Source: Halobacteriovoraceae bacterium
Lineage (GTDB): Bacteria > Bdellovibrionota > Bacteriovoracia > Bacteriovoracales > Bacteriovoracaceae
Assembly (NCBI GenBank): GCA_020635115.1
Contig: JACKAK010000005.1
Location: forward strand, 277,278 to 341,277
DNA length: 64,000 nucleotides
Direction of reading: 5' to 3'
Shown: positions 17,315 through 26,565 of the stretch, in pieces
Numbering within the stretch: the stretch's first letter is position 1
Layout: each line of letters begins with the position of its first letter
The notes under the pieces: model-generated
What the model was told of the DNA's origin: nothing
What the model saw: only the letters and a program-made list of their open reading frames with translations
Databases searched by the model: none
Made by a program: the position numbers and the translations under genes

Positions 17315-17345
17315 TATGACAATCTTTCGAACTAGTTCTGATATA
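17315..17345 (+). promoter_or_regulatory. Candidate promoter/operator of the haem operon
   Basis: ATGACA (17315-17320) and GATATA (17340-17345) form a weak -35/-10 pair, spacing 19. Between them lies the perfect palindrome GAACTAGTTC (17329-17338), a position suited to a repressor or activator. A Leptospira-type regulator of haem genes is remembered to bind two TGACA repeats six bases apart; only one TGACA is present here. Confidence 0.3.
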
Positions 17346-17364
17346 TAAATGCTAAGGGATGTTT

Positions 17365-18282
17365 ATGTTAACTAAATTGCAAGTCATTAATCTGCCTTCA
17401 GGACTAGATACGGGGAAAAATGAAGGAGAAGTTTTTACTTTATCAACTTGTCAAAGGACGGTTGTTCTTGGACTAAATAATATGCCTCTTTATGGACTAA
17501 AAACAATCTGTAATGAAATGCAGGTATTTAATGGACAATCAGGATATCAGTACCTTTTAGAAATAATTTGTGGCCTTCAAAGTCGACTCACAGGAGAGAA
17601 TGAAATTGTTTCCCAGGTTAAAGAGGCCTATGACAATTATAAAAAGTTACCCAAAAAAAATACCCATATAATGAGCATTATTGAAAAACTTCTCAAAGAT
17701 GCCAAAGAGATTCGAACCAAGCATCTTGTTGAAATAGGTCAGCAATCATATGCAGGAATAACAAAAAAAATCATTGACTCGCAAAATTACAATGGCCCGA
17801 TTCTTATCCTGGGATCTGGTAAATTGGCCAAAGATGTTCTAACTTCACTTTCAAAAAGAAATCACATCTACTTAAGTGCAAGGAATGAAATCAAAGTAAG
17901 AGAACTTTGCAATCTATTTTCTATTGAATTTGTTGACTGGCGAGATATTGAACGATATCAATCTTTTCCTTATATTGTGAATACTATTGGTGCAGATGAG
18001 ATAGTTTTTTATGATGAGTTTTTTGATGGATGGGATATTATTACGAATCCAAATAAGGCCTTTATTGATCTTGGGTCACCTTCAATCATTGAAACTCTAC
18101 GGGGCCCAGAACAAGGGGTCCATCTGCTTGAAGATGTGTTTAAATTTGGAAACCAATTGGATTCAAAGAAGGAAGTAAAAATAGGAATGGCCAAACAAGA
18201 AATTGAAAAACTGGTTTCAAAACGACTGAACAGTTTCTCGGTTCATTATCCGTTTGGTTGGGAGGATTTGCATCTTGTCTAA
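17365..18282 (+). CDS. hemA: Glutamyl-tRNA reductase, short divergent form
   Basis: About 305 residues from the ATG at 17365, chosen because AAGGG lies 6 bases before it while it touches the ATG at 17359. Catalytic Cys lies in LSTCQRT (E. coli LSTCNRT); CGLQSRLTGENEIVSQVKEAY matches [22 protein letters not shown]; an NADPH-binding GSGKLAKDVL follows. It reduces glutamyl-tRNA to glutamate-1-semialdehyde, the first step of C5 haem synthesis. Oddities: the His just before the GLDS motif (H99 in E. coli, HLMRV) is Tyr here (YLLEI), the N-terminus is shorter by about 20 residues, and the C-terminal dimerisation domain is largely missing (usual length about 420). First gene of the haem operon. Confidence 0.88.
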   Translation: MLTKLQVINLPSGLDTGKNEGEVFTLSTCQRTVVLGLNNMPLYGLKTICNEMQVFNGQSGYQYLLEIICGLQSRLTGENEIVSQVKEAYDNYKKLPKKNTHIMSIIEKLLKDAKEIRTKHLVEIGQQSYAGITKKIIDSQNYNGPILILGSGKLAKDVLTSLSKRNHIYLSARNEIKVRELCNLFSIEFVDWRDIERYQSFPYIVNTIGADEIVFYDEFFDGWDIITNPNKAFIDLGSPSIIETLRGPEQGVHLLEDVFKFGNQLDSKKEVKIGMAKQEIEKLVSKRLNSFSVHYPFGWEDLHLV

Positions 18283-19858
18283 AAAATATATTATAGGAAC
18301 TAGGGGAAGTCTGCTCGCACTCACTCAGTGTGGGCAAGTTAAAGTTGCACTTGAGCGTTTAACAGGTGAGCAGTTTGAGTTAAAAGTCATTAAAACCCAA
18401 GGCGATGAAGACACATCAAAACCATTGTGGCAATTAGACGGAAAAGACTTTTTTACAAAAGAATTAGACATGGCCCTATTAAACGGAGAAGTTGATTTAG
18501 TTGTACATTCCTATAAGGACTTAGGAAGTGAGCGGCCCGAAGGTATAAAATTAGCAGCAGTAACAAAAAGAAGCTATGCTCATGATATTATGTTAGTTTC
18601 TCAGTCAGCAATAAATAAACTTGCAGACAAAGAGACATTTATAGTCGGAACAAGTTCTCCAAGACGTATTACAAATATTGAATCCTCTTTTGGTGAATAT
18701 ATTCCTGCTGGAGAAAAACTTAAAATAAAAACAAAAATGCTTCGAGGAAACGTAAATACACGAATTCAAAAACTCAGAGATGGAGAATTTGATGCTATCG
18801 TATTGGCCTTGGCCGGAATTGAAAGACTTGCAATTACTAAAGAATCAAGACAACAACTTATTCCATTACTCGATGGTCTAAATTTTATGGTGCTTCCCCA
18901 ATCAACTTTTCCATCTGCTGCTTCACAAGGGGCCCTAGGGATAGAAATTCTCTCAACCAGAGAAGATAATGGAGAACTTTTAAATAAGCTTAAACTTATT
19001 CACCATACAGAAACAGAAGAATGTGTTTCGAGAGAGAGAAAATTGTTTAATAGCTATGGGGGTGGTTGCCATCTGGCCGTAGGTATAAATGTGAGAAAAA
19101 TTAGCGGTGAATTTCTTCATATTGCGAAGGGTGAAATTGAAAGAGATGGAATAAAACAAAATATATCTGAAAATTATCTCGAAAATAGATTTGAAAAAAA
19201 TGATCTACCAAAAAATTCTATGGCCTTCATAGGTATGCCTGCAAAAAGAGAAATTGATTTGTGCACTACTCACCATTTTCTTTTTGATGAAATGATTAAA
19301 AAGGATTCTATTGCTACTGAATTCACTAATAAGGATCATCATGTTTTTTTAACGACTGCACATGGAATAAATTCACTCAAAGAAGATTTTCCATATAAAT
19401 CAATCTGGGGAGCAGGAACAAAAACAATGAAATCTTTAGCAAAAAAAGGTTTTTGGACAAACGGATGTGCAGATGGTCTTGGAAGTGAAGAACTTAAAAA
19501 TCTAGCAAATTCACAAACTATACAGATCCTCACTCGATCTGATGATAATACCGGCTGGTCTGTTCTTACTAATTCTGAATCAATTTCTGATCTTGGACAG
19601 ACTGTTGAAGTTTATGAAAGAAAAATTCTTGAAACCGATGAAGACTATAATAATCATTTAAAAAAATGCCGAGCTTTTTATTGGACGAGTTACCCACAGT
19701 TTGAAATTTACACAGATAAGTTTCCTGAAATCAAAGAATATCTTCACTTCTGTGGATTAGGTAAAACCTTTGAAACTTTTAAAAAACACAATCAAAAAGT
19801 GACACCCATATCTAGTATTGAACATTTTAAAAATTGGTTTGATCAAGCAATATCTTGA
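18275..19858 (+). CDS. hemC-hemD: Porphobilinogen deaminase fused to uroporphyrinogen-III synthase
   Basis: About 527 residues. The first 320 are HemC: IGTRGSLLALTQ, KDFFTKELDMALLNGEVDLVVHSYKDL, VGTSSPRR, RGNVNTRI and the dipyrromethane-cofactor cysteine C265 in YGGGCHLAVG. From about residue 355 a HemD-like domain follows (HVFLTTAHGINSL, WGAGTKTMKSLAKKG, VEVYERKI, CGLGKTFETFKKHN), closing the ring to uroporphyrinogen III. HemC/HemD fusions are known in Leptospira. The best start is a TTG at 18275, nine bases after GGGAGGA and giving (M)SKKYIIGTRGS; it overlaps the hemA stop by 8 bases. The HemD part is divergent but placed as expected. Confidence 0.88.
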   Translation: MSKKYIIGTRGSLLALTQCGQVKVALERLTGEQFELKVIKTQGDEDTSKPLWQLDGKDFFTKELDMALLNGEVDLVVHSYKDLGSERPEGIKLAAVTKRSYAHDIMLVSQSAINKLADKETFIVGTSSPRRITNIESSFGEYIPAGEKLKIKTKMLRGNVNTRIQKLRDGEFDAIVLALAGIERLAITKESRQQLIPLLDGLNFMVLPQSTFPSAASQGALGIEILSTREDNGELLNKLKLIHHTETEECVSRERKLFNSYGGGCHLAVGINVRKISGEFLHIAKGEIERDGIKQNISENYLENRFEKNDLPKNSMAFIGMPAKREIDLCTTHHFLFDEMIKKDSIATEFTNKDHHVFLTTAHGINSLKEDFPYKSIWGAGTKTMKSLAKKGFWTNGCADGLGSEELKNLANSQTIQILTRSDDNTGWSVLTNSESISDLGQTVEVYERKILETDEDYNNHLKKCRAFYWTSYPQFEIYTDKFPEIKEYLHFCGLGKTFETFKKHNQKVTPISSIEHFKNWFDQAIS

Positions 19859-19874
19859 AAACTTTGGAGAAATC

Positions 19875-21155
19875 ATGAACAAAATACCAAGTGACCAAAA
19901 TGAATTATTTGAACTTTCTAAAATGATTGTACCAGGTGGAGTTCATTCACCAGTTCGATCCTTTAAAGGTTTACATACAACTCCACGATTTATTGAAAAG
20001 GCCCAAGGCGCTTACATTTTCGATACTGAAGGTAACTCCTATATCGATTTTTGTATGTCTTTTGGGCCCTTAATTCTAGGACATAAAGACGAAACAGTTG
20101 AAGAAAAACTTGTTGATGCTCTAAAAAACGGATGGAGTTATGGAGCGTGTGAACCCTATTCATTAAAGCTCGCAGGACTCATCGTTGAAAAAATTCCTTT
20201 TATTGATCAAATTCGTTTTGTTAATTCTGGAACTGAAGCAGTTATGACGGCCCTTAGACTCGCTAGAGGTGTTACAAATAAATCAAAAATATTAAAATTC
20301 AACGGCTGTTATCATGGACATGTTGACTCGATGTTAATTAAGGCAGGCTCAGGATTGGCCGGTAGTGCAGAGGCCTCCTCTGCTGGAATTCCTGAGAGTA
20401 TTGCGAAAGATACACTCATTTTGGAACTTGGAGATGTAGATGGTGTCAGAGAATGTTTCGAACGAAACGGCAATGATATTGCCGCCATTATCATTGAGCC
20501 ACTTCCGGCCAATAATGGACTACTTATTCAAGATGTAGAGTTTTTAGAATTTCTCAGAGAGATAACTATAGCAAATAAATCATTGTTGATCTTTGATGAA
20601 GTCATTTCAGGATTCAGACTAGGTTTTGGAGGGATGGCCCAAACAACGGGAATAACACCAGATATCGTTACTTATGGGAAAGTAATTGGAGGAGGACTTC
20701 CAGTGGGTGCAGTCGCTGCGAAAAAAGAGATCATGTCTCATCTAGCTCCAATTGGAACCGTTTACCAGGCCGGAACTCTAAGTGCAAACCCTCTTGCGAT
20801 GGTTGGGGGGCTTGCGACTCTTGAAAAACTTGATGATGAATTTTACAAGAATTTAGAAGAAAAAACCCAACGTCTCAAAGAAATATTCTTAGATTGGCTT
20901 CAGAACTATAAAAATGGTGTGTTCTCTCATTTTGAGTTCATCAGTAAAAGTTCTCTGTTTTGGATTGTGCCAAAAAATAATATTAGAAAAGTAAGTGACA
21001 TTCCCTCTAACCTCACGGAGTTATTTGCACCTCTATTTGAAGAACTCTTAACTCGGGGAATTTATCTATCTCCTAACGCATATGAAGTTGGATTTATGAG
21101 TGCCTCTCATAATGATTTGGTTTTAGATGATCTCAGAAAGAGATTATGGAGCTAA
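19875..21155 (+). CDS. hemL: Glutamate-1-semialdehyde 2,1-aminomutase
   Basis: A 426-residue PLP enzyme, the usual length. It begins MNKIPSDQNELFELSK and contains IVPGGVHSPVRSFKGL, FVNSGTEAVMTALRLARG, NGCYHGHVDSMLIKAGSG, LIFDEVISGFRLG and the PLP lysine K269 in VTYGKVIGGGLPVGA. It converts glutamate-1-semialdehyde to 5-aminolevulinate, the step after HemA. The ATG at 19875 follows GGAGAAATC, so a longer frame overlapping hemC-hemD was rejected; the gap is 16 bases. Its end overlaps the kinase gene by 10 bases. Confidence 0.95.
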   Translation: MNKIPSDQNELFELSKMIVPGGVHSPVRSFKGLHTTPRFIEKAQGAYIFDTEGNSYIDFCMSFGPLILGHKDETVEEKLVDALKNGWSYGACEPYSLKLAGLIVEKIPFIDQIRFVNSGTEAVMTALRLARGVTNKSKILKFNGCYHGHVDSMLIKAGSGLAGSAEASSAGIPESIAKDTLILELGDVDGVRECFERNGNDIAAIIIEPLPANNGLLIQDVEFLEFLREITIANKSLLIFDEVISGFRLGFGGMAQTTGITPDIVTYGKVIGGGLPVGAVAAKKEIMSHLAPIGTVYQAGTLSANPLAMVGGLATLEKLDDEFYKNLEEKTQRLKEIFLDWLQNYKNGVFSHFEFISKSSLFWIVPKNNIRKVSDIPSNLTELFAPLFEELLTRGIYLSPNAYEVGFMSASHNDLVLDDLRKRLWS

Positions 21156-22057
21156 ACAAGCAAAAAATTGATACTATTCAACTTCTGGCCATTGCTTGGT
21201 CATTTTTTCTCTTCCTCCTGGGTGGATGGTGGATATATTTACTCTTTTCTTTGGGAGATGCACTTAAACGTTTAGCAGAAATCGACTCATCAACTTTCAA
21301 TTACGATCGTTTTACCTGGATGATAAAATGGGAAGGGGGGGTTTTTTTCGCGGCCATCCTAATCATATCGATTGCTCTTTTTTATCTGATTCAACAGGAC
21401 CGAATGCGTAATAAGTCTATCCAGAAGTTTTTTGCGGCCATGACCCATGAGCTTAAAACACCTCTGGCAAGTGTGAGGCTACAGGCCGAGGTTTTGGAGG
21501 ATACAAAAGACCAGGAGCAAACTAAAAAGCTTATCAATCGTCTGATAGATGATACTAAAAATTTAGAAACTCAGCTCGATAAAGTCTTACAACTCTCACG
21601 ATTAGAACTTGATGGAAATTTCAACCTTGTAAAAGTTGAAGTTAATAGTCTAATTGAATTATTTCATAAAAGATGGGCCCCTGAAATTAACGTTCAAATG
21701 GTGCATTCAGACAATAAGAATTTACTTCTTAATGTAGATGAATTTGCATTAGAGCTTATTTTTAGAAACCTTTTCGAAAATACTAAACGCTATTCTCAGG
21801 AAAAGAAATGTAAAATAGAATTAAAAACAGACAATAACTTCAACAGAATTTTCTACACAGATAGTGGTGATTTTAAAGGTGAAAAAGATCAAATTGGCAC
21901 TCTTTTTTACAAACATAATTCAAAAAAAGGTTCAGGAATTGGGCTCTATCTTATAGATAAACTCATGTCAAAAATGCATGGTGATATGAAGATTAAAAAT
22001 TATTCTCCCTTTTGTGTTGAACTCATTTTTCCAAAGTCCACAGGGGCCAGTTTATGA
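21146..22057 (+). CDS. Membrane histidine kinase embedded in the haem operon
   Basis: A 303-residue sensor kinase: TM1 at about 12-35, a short extracytoplasmic loop (36-62) and TM2 at about 65-83; then HisKA with H101 in MTHELKTPLASVRL, and HATPase with the N box around NLFENTKRYSQ and a G2 box GSGIGLYLIDKL. The sensor loop is under 30 residues, so the signal is probably sensed in or at the membrane. It overlaps hemL by 10 bases and the response regulator by 4 (ATGA), so it is translated with the haem genes. The position matches the HemK/HemR pair within the Leptospira haem locus, as remembered. Confidence 0.88.
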   Translation: MELNKQKIDTIQLLAIAWSFFLFLLGGWWIYLLFSLGDALKRLAEIDSSTFNYDRFTWMIKWEGGVFFAAILIISIALFYLIQQDRMRNKSIQKFFAAMTHELKTPLASVRLQAEVLEDTKDQEQTKKLINRLIDDTKNLETQLDKVLQLSRLELDGNFNLVKVEVNSLIELFHKRWAPEINVQMVHSDNKNLLLNVDEFALELIFRNLFENTKRYSQEKKCKIELKTDNNFNRIFYTDSGDFKGEKDQIGTLFYKHNSKKGSGIGLYLIDKLMSKMHGDMKIKNYSPFCVELIFPKSTGASL

Positions 22058-22758
22058 TGATGACCAAAGTTCTCATTGTAGAGGATGAAACAAATCTAGG
22101 AGCAACATTAAAAGAGTACTTGAAGACACTCGAGTACGATACCTTTTGGGCCGATACTGTTTCAAATGCCAAAGAATTATTTAAAAGTGAGGATCCAAAT
22201 ATTGTATTGATGGACATCGGACTGCCCGATGGGAATGGATTAGATCTTGCAAGAGAATTCAGAAATCAAAGAAAGGATTTTGCGTTATTATTTTTATCAG
22301 CACTTAATGATCCTCAAACTAAAGTTGAAGGGCTTGAAATTGGAGCTGAAGATTACATTACGAAACCTTTTGCCTTAAAAGAGTTAGTACTTAGGCTCAA
22401 TAAAATTTTAGGCCAGCAAGCTCAGGCCTATGAATTGCCAAAAGAGCTCATTTTTGGGCCCTTAAAAATTTGGTTCAAGAAATATGAAGTTCAAGATGCC
22501 CATGGTGAAATTATACCTCTTTCACAAAAAGAGTGTGCTATTTTACAACTACTTTATAAAGAAAAAGGAAATGTCTTGTCTCGTGAAGAAATCATCGAAA
22601 ACATTTGGTCTATTAACGATAGTTATCCATCAAATCGTACAGTTGATAATTATATTGTTAAATTGCGAAAATGGTGTGAGACAGATGAACATAAAAATCT
22701 TGAAATTCAAAGTGTAAGAAGTATTGGATATAAATTAATTATAAAAGAGGATGAGTAA
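22054..22758 (+). CDS. OmpR/PhoB-family response regulator of the haem operon
   Basis: A 234-residue regulator. Receiver: E10-D11, phospho-acceptor D54 in VLMDIGLPDG and K104-P105. From about 130 a winged-helix DNA-binding domain follows (LSQKECAILQLLYKEKGNVLSREEIIENIW, then TVDNYIVKLRKW and SVRSIGYKL), as in PhoB/OmpR. Its gene overlaps the kinase stop (ATGA) and its own stop overlaps the hemE ATG (TAATG). It probably binds the haem operon promoter or other haem and iron genes; this is inference from position and from the HemR case in Leptospira. Confidence 0.9.
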   Translation: MMMTKVLIVEDETNLGATLKEYLKTLEYDTFWADTVSNAKELFKSEDPNIVLMDIGLPDGNGLDLAREFRNQRKDFALLFLSALNDPQTKVEGLEIGAEDYITKPFALKELVLRLNKILGQQAQAYELPKELIFGPLKIWFKKYEVQDAHGEIIPLSQKECAILQLLYKEKGNVLSREEIIENIWSINDSYPSNRTVDNYIVKLRKWCETDEHKNLEIQSVRSIGYKLIIKEDE

Positions 22759-23801
22759 TGGGATTATTTGAAGAGAGATTAAAAAATGCAAATGGAAAAA
22801 CTCAAATACCTGTGTGGTTTATGAGACAGGCCGGACGCTATCATGATCACTACCAGAACATTAAAAAAAATTCAGATTTTATGACGATGTGTAAAAATCC
22901 AGAACTTGCTTGTGAAGTGACAATGGGCCCAATTGATGAGTTCGATTTTGATGCTGCCATTTTGTTTTCAGATTTACTCTTTCCATTAGAACAATTAAAT
23001 CTAGGTCTCAACTATTTACAAGGCCCACCAAGGCTGTCAACGCATCTTCAAACAATGGAAGATTTGAAAAAAATTGAAGTTACTGAAAATTCAGGAATAT
23101 TTTATAAATTTCAAAAAACAGCTTGTGAGTTATTGAGAAATAGACTCCCACAAAATAAAACACTGCTTGGTTTTGTGGGTGCTCCCTTTACCCTTTATAC
23201 TTACGCTGTTGAAGGGTCACATTCAGGAAACCTTGTGAGTTCAAAAATAGGATTTGACGATGGAAGATTTCAGTCTTTCATGGAAGTTCTCATCCCTGAA
23301 CTCGTTCAGGAAATGTCTTTACAAGCACAAGGCGGGGCAGATGCAATCTGTTTATTTGATACAGCTGTAGGAGAACTAGATTTATCACAATTTAAAGAGT
23401 TTGCTCTTCCAACAATAAAAAATGTATCTCAACAATTCAAAAAACTCCATCCTGACAAGAAAATAGTTTATTATTCTAAGCATACTCATTTAGACTACTT
23501 AAATGCTATTGAAGATAAGAACATTGATGTACTAGGAATTGATTGGCGAGTAAATCTCTCTCAAGCGTTGAATGAACTTGGTGATCGCTATTATATACAG
23601 GGAAATATTGATCCTGTGACTCTTCACAGAGATTGGATACATATTCAGAAAAAACTAGATGATACCTGGAATCAACTTCAGAAAGAAAACGTGAATTTTT
23701 CAAAGTGGATTTGTGGTTTAGGACATGGAGTTCTTCAACATACTCCAAAAGAAAATGTAAAAAAAGCTGTTGAGTATATACATAATAACTTTCATTATTA
23801 A
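22758..23801 (+). CDS. hemE: Uroporphyrinogen decarboxylase
   Basis: A 347-residue enzyme of normal length. The signature PVWFMRQAGRY lies near residue 20 with the essential Arg; AAILFSDLLFPLEQL holds the catalytic Asp; GFVGAPFTLYTYAVEG supplies the Tyr region; and GNIDPVTL and GLGHGVLQHTPKENV are conserved near the C-terminus. It decarboxylates uroporphyrinogen III to coproporphyrinogen III in the cytosol. The start overlaps the regulator stop by one base, and hemN begins 3 bases after its stop. Confidence 0.96.
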   Translation: MGLFEERLKNANGKTQIPVWFMRQAGRYHDHYQNIKKNSDFMTMCKNPELACEVTMGPIDEFDFDAAILFSDLLFPLEQLNLGLNYLQGPPRLSTHLQTMEDLKKIEVTENSGIFYKFQKTACELLRNRLPQNKTLLGFVGAPFTLYTYAVEGSHSGNLVSSKIGFDDGRFQSFMEVLIPELVQEMSLQAQGGADAICLFDTAVGELDLSQFKEFALPTIKNVSQQFKKLHPDKKIVYYSKHTHLDYLNAIEDKNIDVLGIDWRVNLSQALNELGDRYYIQGNIDPVTLHRDWIHIQKKLDDTWNQLQKENVNFSKWICGLGHGVLQHTPKENVKKAVEYIHNNFHY

Positions 23802-23804
23802 GAC

Positions 23805-24983
23805 ATGGATATAAAAAAAGAGCTTATAGAGTCACTCTCTATCGTCGGAAGATTTTCGAATTACCCCCTTGTGAGTCAGTGGAATAATCAAGCTGATTCA
23901 CATCTGTGGTTAAAATCAATAGAAAATGAGATTAAACTTGAAAATGAGTTTGATCTCTATCTTCACATTCCATTTTGCGAGACACTTTGTACTTTTTGTG
24001 GCTGTAATATTAATGTAACCAAAGATCATCTTTTGGTTGAACATTTTTTATCTTCTATTGAGCGTGAAACTCTTTTTTATTCAAATTTGGGTAGACCTCA
24101 GCTTAAGAATCTTTTTTTAGGAGGAGGGACTCCAAATTTTCTAAATCCAACTGAACTTAAGATACTCATGAATTCATTGATTAAATTAGGATTGTATCAG
24201 GATACCCAAATCCACATGGAACTAGATCCTCGCTTTATTGATCATGATCTTTCTCATTTTCTAATGGACTACAATGTTCAGAATGTGTCCATGGGAGTGC
24301 AAGATTTTAATCAATTAGTGCTTACAAACGTTAATCGTCCTCAAAAATTTCAGCAAATAAAAGAGGCCCTAGATCTACTTAGAGAACATAATGTCAAACA
24401 TATCAATCTAGATTTTATATATGGTCTCCCCTATCAAACTCCAGAGTCACTCATCCACACAATGGGCCGAAACTGGGAACTGAAACCAGACAGCGTCACA
24501 CTCTACCCTTTTTTCAATGTACCCTGGCAGACTAAGGGGAAAAACGCATTTGGTGAGGGTAAAGAATTTCCAGCTGAGCAATTAGTAGAAATGCAACTGG
24601 CCTGTCACAATACGTTGAGAGAGCTTAGCTATGAGCTCATTAGCTTTGGCCATTATGTGCATAAACATTCAAAAAGATATCAACTTTATTTAAATCAACA
24701 GTTATCAAGAACCTATATGGGACATTACCCAAATCGCTCAGAGATTCTGATTCCTCTTGGGCCTTCGGCCATTGGACACACAAAAGATGTACTCATTCAA
24801 AATACAAGGGCCTACCCAAAATATTTGTCCATGCTTGAACATGATAACTGGCCAATTGAAAGAACTCACTCTCGAAACGAAGAAGAATACAATAAAAGTA
24901 AATTATTTGAAAAATTAAGCTGCAATATCACAAAAACTCAATCAGAGCGTCTCCTGCTTAAGAAAGCTTTATCTCTCTTGTAG
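23805..24983 (+). CDS. hemN: Oxygen-independent coproporphyrinogen III dehydrogenase (HemN type)
   Basis: A 392-residue radical-SAM enzyme. C58-x3-C62-x2-C65-G-C67 in IPFCETLCTFCGCN is the HemN form (with the extra Cys after the cluster triad), followed by LGGGTPNFL, SMGVQDFNQLVLTNVNRPQ and LDFIYGLPYQT. It oxidises coproporphyrinogen III to protoporphyrinogen IX without oxygen. It is about 65 residues shorter than E. coli HemN, mostly at the N- and C-termini. It starts 3 bases after hemE and is the last gene of the operon; the IS605-type element follows 50-100 bases later. Confidence 0.93.
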   Translation: MDIKKELIESLSIVGRFSNYPLVSQWNNQADSHLWLKSIENEIKLENEFDLYLHIPFCETLCTFCGCNINVTKDHLLVEHFLSSIERETLFYSNLGRPQLKNLFLGGGTPNFLNPTELKILMNSLIKLGLYQDTQIHMELDPRFIDHDLSHFLMDYNVQNVSMGVQDFNQLVLTNVNRPQKFQQIKEALDLLREHNVKHINLDFIYGLPYQTPESLIHTMGRNWELKPDSVTLYPFFNVPWQTKGKNAFGEGKEFPAEQLVEMQLACHNTLRELSYELISFGHYVHKHSKRYQLYLNQQLSRTYMGHYPNRSEILIPLGPSAIGHTKDVLIQNTRAYPKYLSMLEHDNWPIERTHSRNEEEYNKSKLFEKLSCNITKTQSERLLLKKALSLL

Positions 24984-25046
24984 AAGATGAATCATTCTCC
25001 CTTACGAATTCATAGACAATAGCAATCAGAAATATCAAGTGAACTA

Positions 25047-25067
25047 CTCGCAGCTAAAGCAAGCGAG
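25047..25067. repeat. IS605 subterminal hairpin, tnpB-side (right) end
   Basis: Plus strand: arms CTCGC and GCGAG around a loop that contains GCTAAAGC. It lies 20 bases beyond the tnpB stop. On the minus strand, TTGAT occurs 8 bases after the hairpin, a candidate for the end or cleavage motif. The scaffold part of a TnpB guide RNA would be expected to overlap this end. Confidence 0.75.
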
Positions 25068-25086
25068 CTTCCAACTCGTTAGCGAC

Positions 25087-26481
25087 CTAAGCCGCAACTC
25101 GTTTTCTTTTTTGACGACTCGACACCTGTGCCCTTTTAGGTTTCCCCGCATCCGGTCTTATTTTGGCTCCTCGTCCACTATCTGATTTTGGGCGCAAAAC
25201 ACCTTTGTCAGACAACTCCGTTCCAGAGTTAAGTAACAATTTTACTGCTCTTTTTTTGATGACTTTTGCTGCATTTCTGTCAGCGTTATCCATATGACCG
25301 CACGATACACACTTGAATTCGCTCTGGGACAATCTGTTGTCCGAGTGAGTGTGGCCGCAGTTGGCACACTCTTGTGATGTATATGCTGGATTTATTTTGA
25401 AAACAACTTTTCCTTTTCTTCGGCCCTTGTATTTTAACTGGGTTTCGATTTTATGCCAGGCAACGTTTAAAATTTCTCGATTTAAACCTGATTTTTGCTT
25501 AACCCTCTTTCCTGGTTTCTTTTTTGTACCTTTTGCACTTTTGGTTTGATTTTTAGTCAGAAGTGCTTCGAGAATATAAATTTTTTTATCCTCCAAATCC
25601 ACAAGTTCTCTTGTGATGTGATGAATTGAGTTTTCTCGAATGTTCGCCACTTTTTTATGAAGTTTTGCTATTTTTAATTTTCTCTTTTGACGACGCTTTG
25701 AATCTTTTTGTTTTTGTCTTGCAAACATTTCTTGCTGACGTTTAATTCGATTTTGATATCTTTTTAAACCACTAAGAGCATGGTCTTTAAAATGAAGGTC
25801 CTTTTCGTCCGTAGCAACGGCGATTTTAACACCACGATCTATCCCAACAATTTCAGACTCTAACTCGTCTTGTGTTTTATTTTTTTGGATATACTCAAGC
25901 CACTCTTTTCTATCTGACTTCTCAGCGTTTTTCTTTTCTTCTTTTCCATAACAAAAGGAAACTGTAAATTCTCCTGATGGAAGTTTTTTAATTCTAAGGG
26001 AATTTGGAAGGCCGTACTGGAGCCACTTTTTATCGTGCCAATTCACCGCCAAATAACCTATGTTATTCCTCTGAGTTCCGATAAATAATTTTAGCCCCTC
26101 TGATGTGTTATCAACTCTAAATAGTTCACGAGTTAAGTGAATCGTCATTCCTCTACCATGTTTTTTTCGCTTAGGTCTTCCTCTTTCGGGGATTTTAAAA
26201 AACTGTTGATATGAAGCATACCAATTTGAAACTGAGTTTCTAAGTATCTGTGAGGGAACATCTTTTAAAAAAGGTGATAAAACATCGTCTTTGTACTGTG
26301 AATATTGTTGATCAGGTTTTGGATAGGTACCAATTGAGAGATGTTTTCTCGCAAATTTCCTAAGGTAGCGGTCCTCATCGCATTTTGCATTCCAAACAAA
26401 TTTTGCGCCCCCCATCCAAGAACACAAAATGTCTTTTTGTACCTTTGTGGGTTGTATGTGAAATTTAATACCGCTTAACAA
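25087..26481 (-). CDS. tnpB: TnpB, RNA-guided nuclease of IS605-type element
   Basis: A 464-residue protein. The N-terminal FHIQPTKVQKDIL and AKFVWNAKC match the TnpB OrfB start. The split RuvC site is complete: D215 in VGIDRGVKIAVAT, E305 in YILEALL and D401 in NADRNAAKV. A zinc finger with C372, C375, C391 and C394 sits between the last two motifs. TnpB proteins are RNA-guided DNA nucleases that help the element persist, guided by an RNA from the element's right end. It is longer than the best-known members (about 400 residues) because of a basic linker around 255-280 and a basic tail after 430. The catalytic residues suggest activity. Confidence 0.93.
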   Translation of the reverse strand: MLSGIKFHIQPTKVQKDILCSWMGGAKFVWNAKCDEDRYLRKFARKHLSIGTYPKPDQQYSQYKDDVLSPFLKDVPSQILRNSVSNWYASYQQFFKIPERGRPKRKKHGRGMTIHLTRELFRVDNTSEGLKLFIGTQRNNIGYLAVNWHDKKWLQYGLPNSLRIKKLPSGEFTVSFCYGKEEKKNAEKSDRKEWLEYIQKNKTQDELESEIVGIDRGVKIAVATDEKDLHFKDHALSGLKRYQNRIKRQQEMFARQKQKDSKRRQKRKLKIAKLHKKVANIRENSIHHITRELVDLEDKKIYILEALLTKNQTKSAKGTKKKPGKRVKQKSGLNREILNVAWHKIETQLKYKGRRKGKVVFKINPAYTSQECANCGHTHSDNRLSQSEFKCVSCGHMDNADRNAAKVIKKRAVKLLLNSGTELSDKGVLRPKSDSGRGAKIRPDAGKPKRAQVSSRQKRKRVAA

Positions 26482-26565
26482 TACATTCTCCCAATTTTTC
26501 TACTTGATATGATATATCACAATGTATTATAAATGTCTAATCTAACTTATAAAATAGAGGTTAAA

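Noticed and set aside
17238..17364. Double TGACA binding site of the Leptospira HemR type
   Set aside because: Only a single TGACA (17316-17320) was found; the second repeat six bases later is absent.
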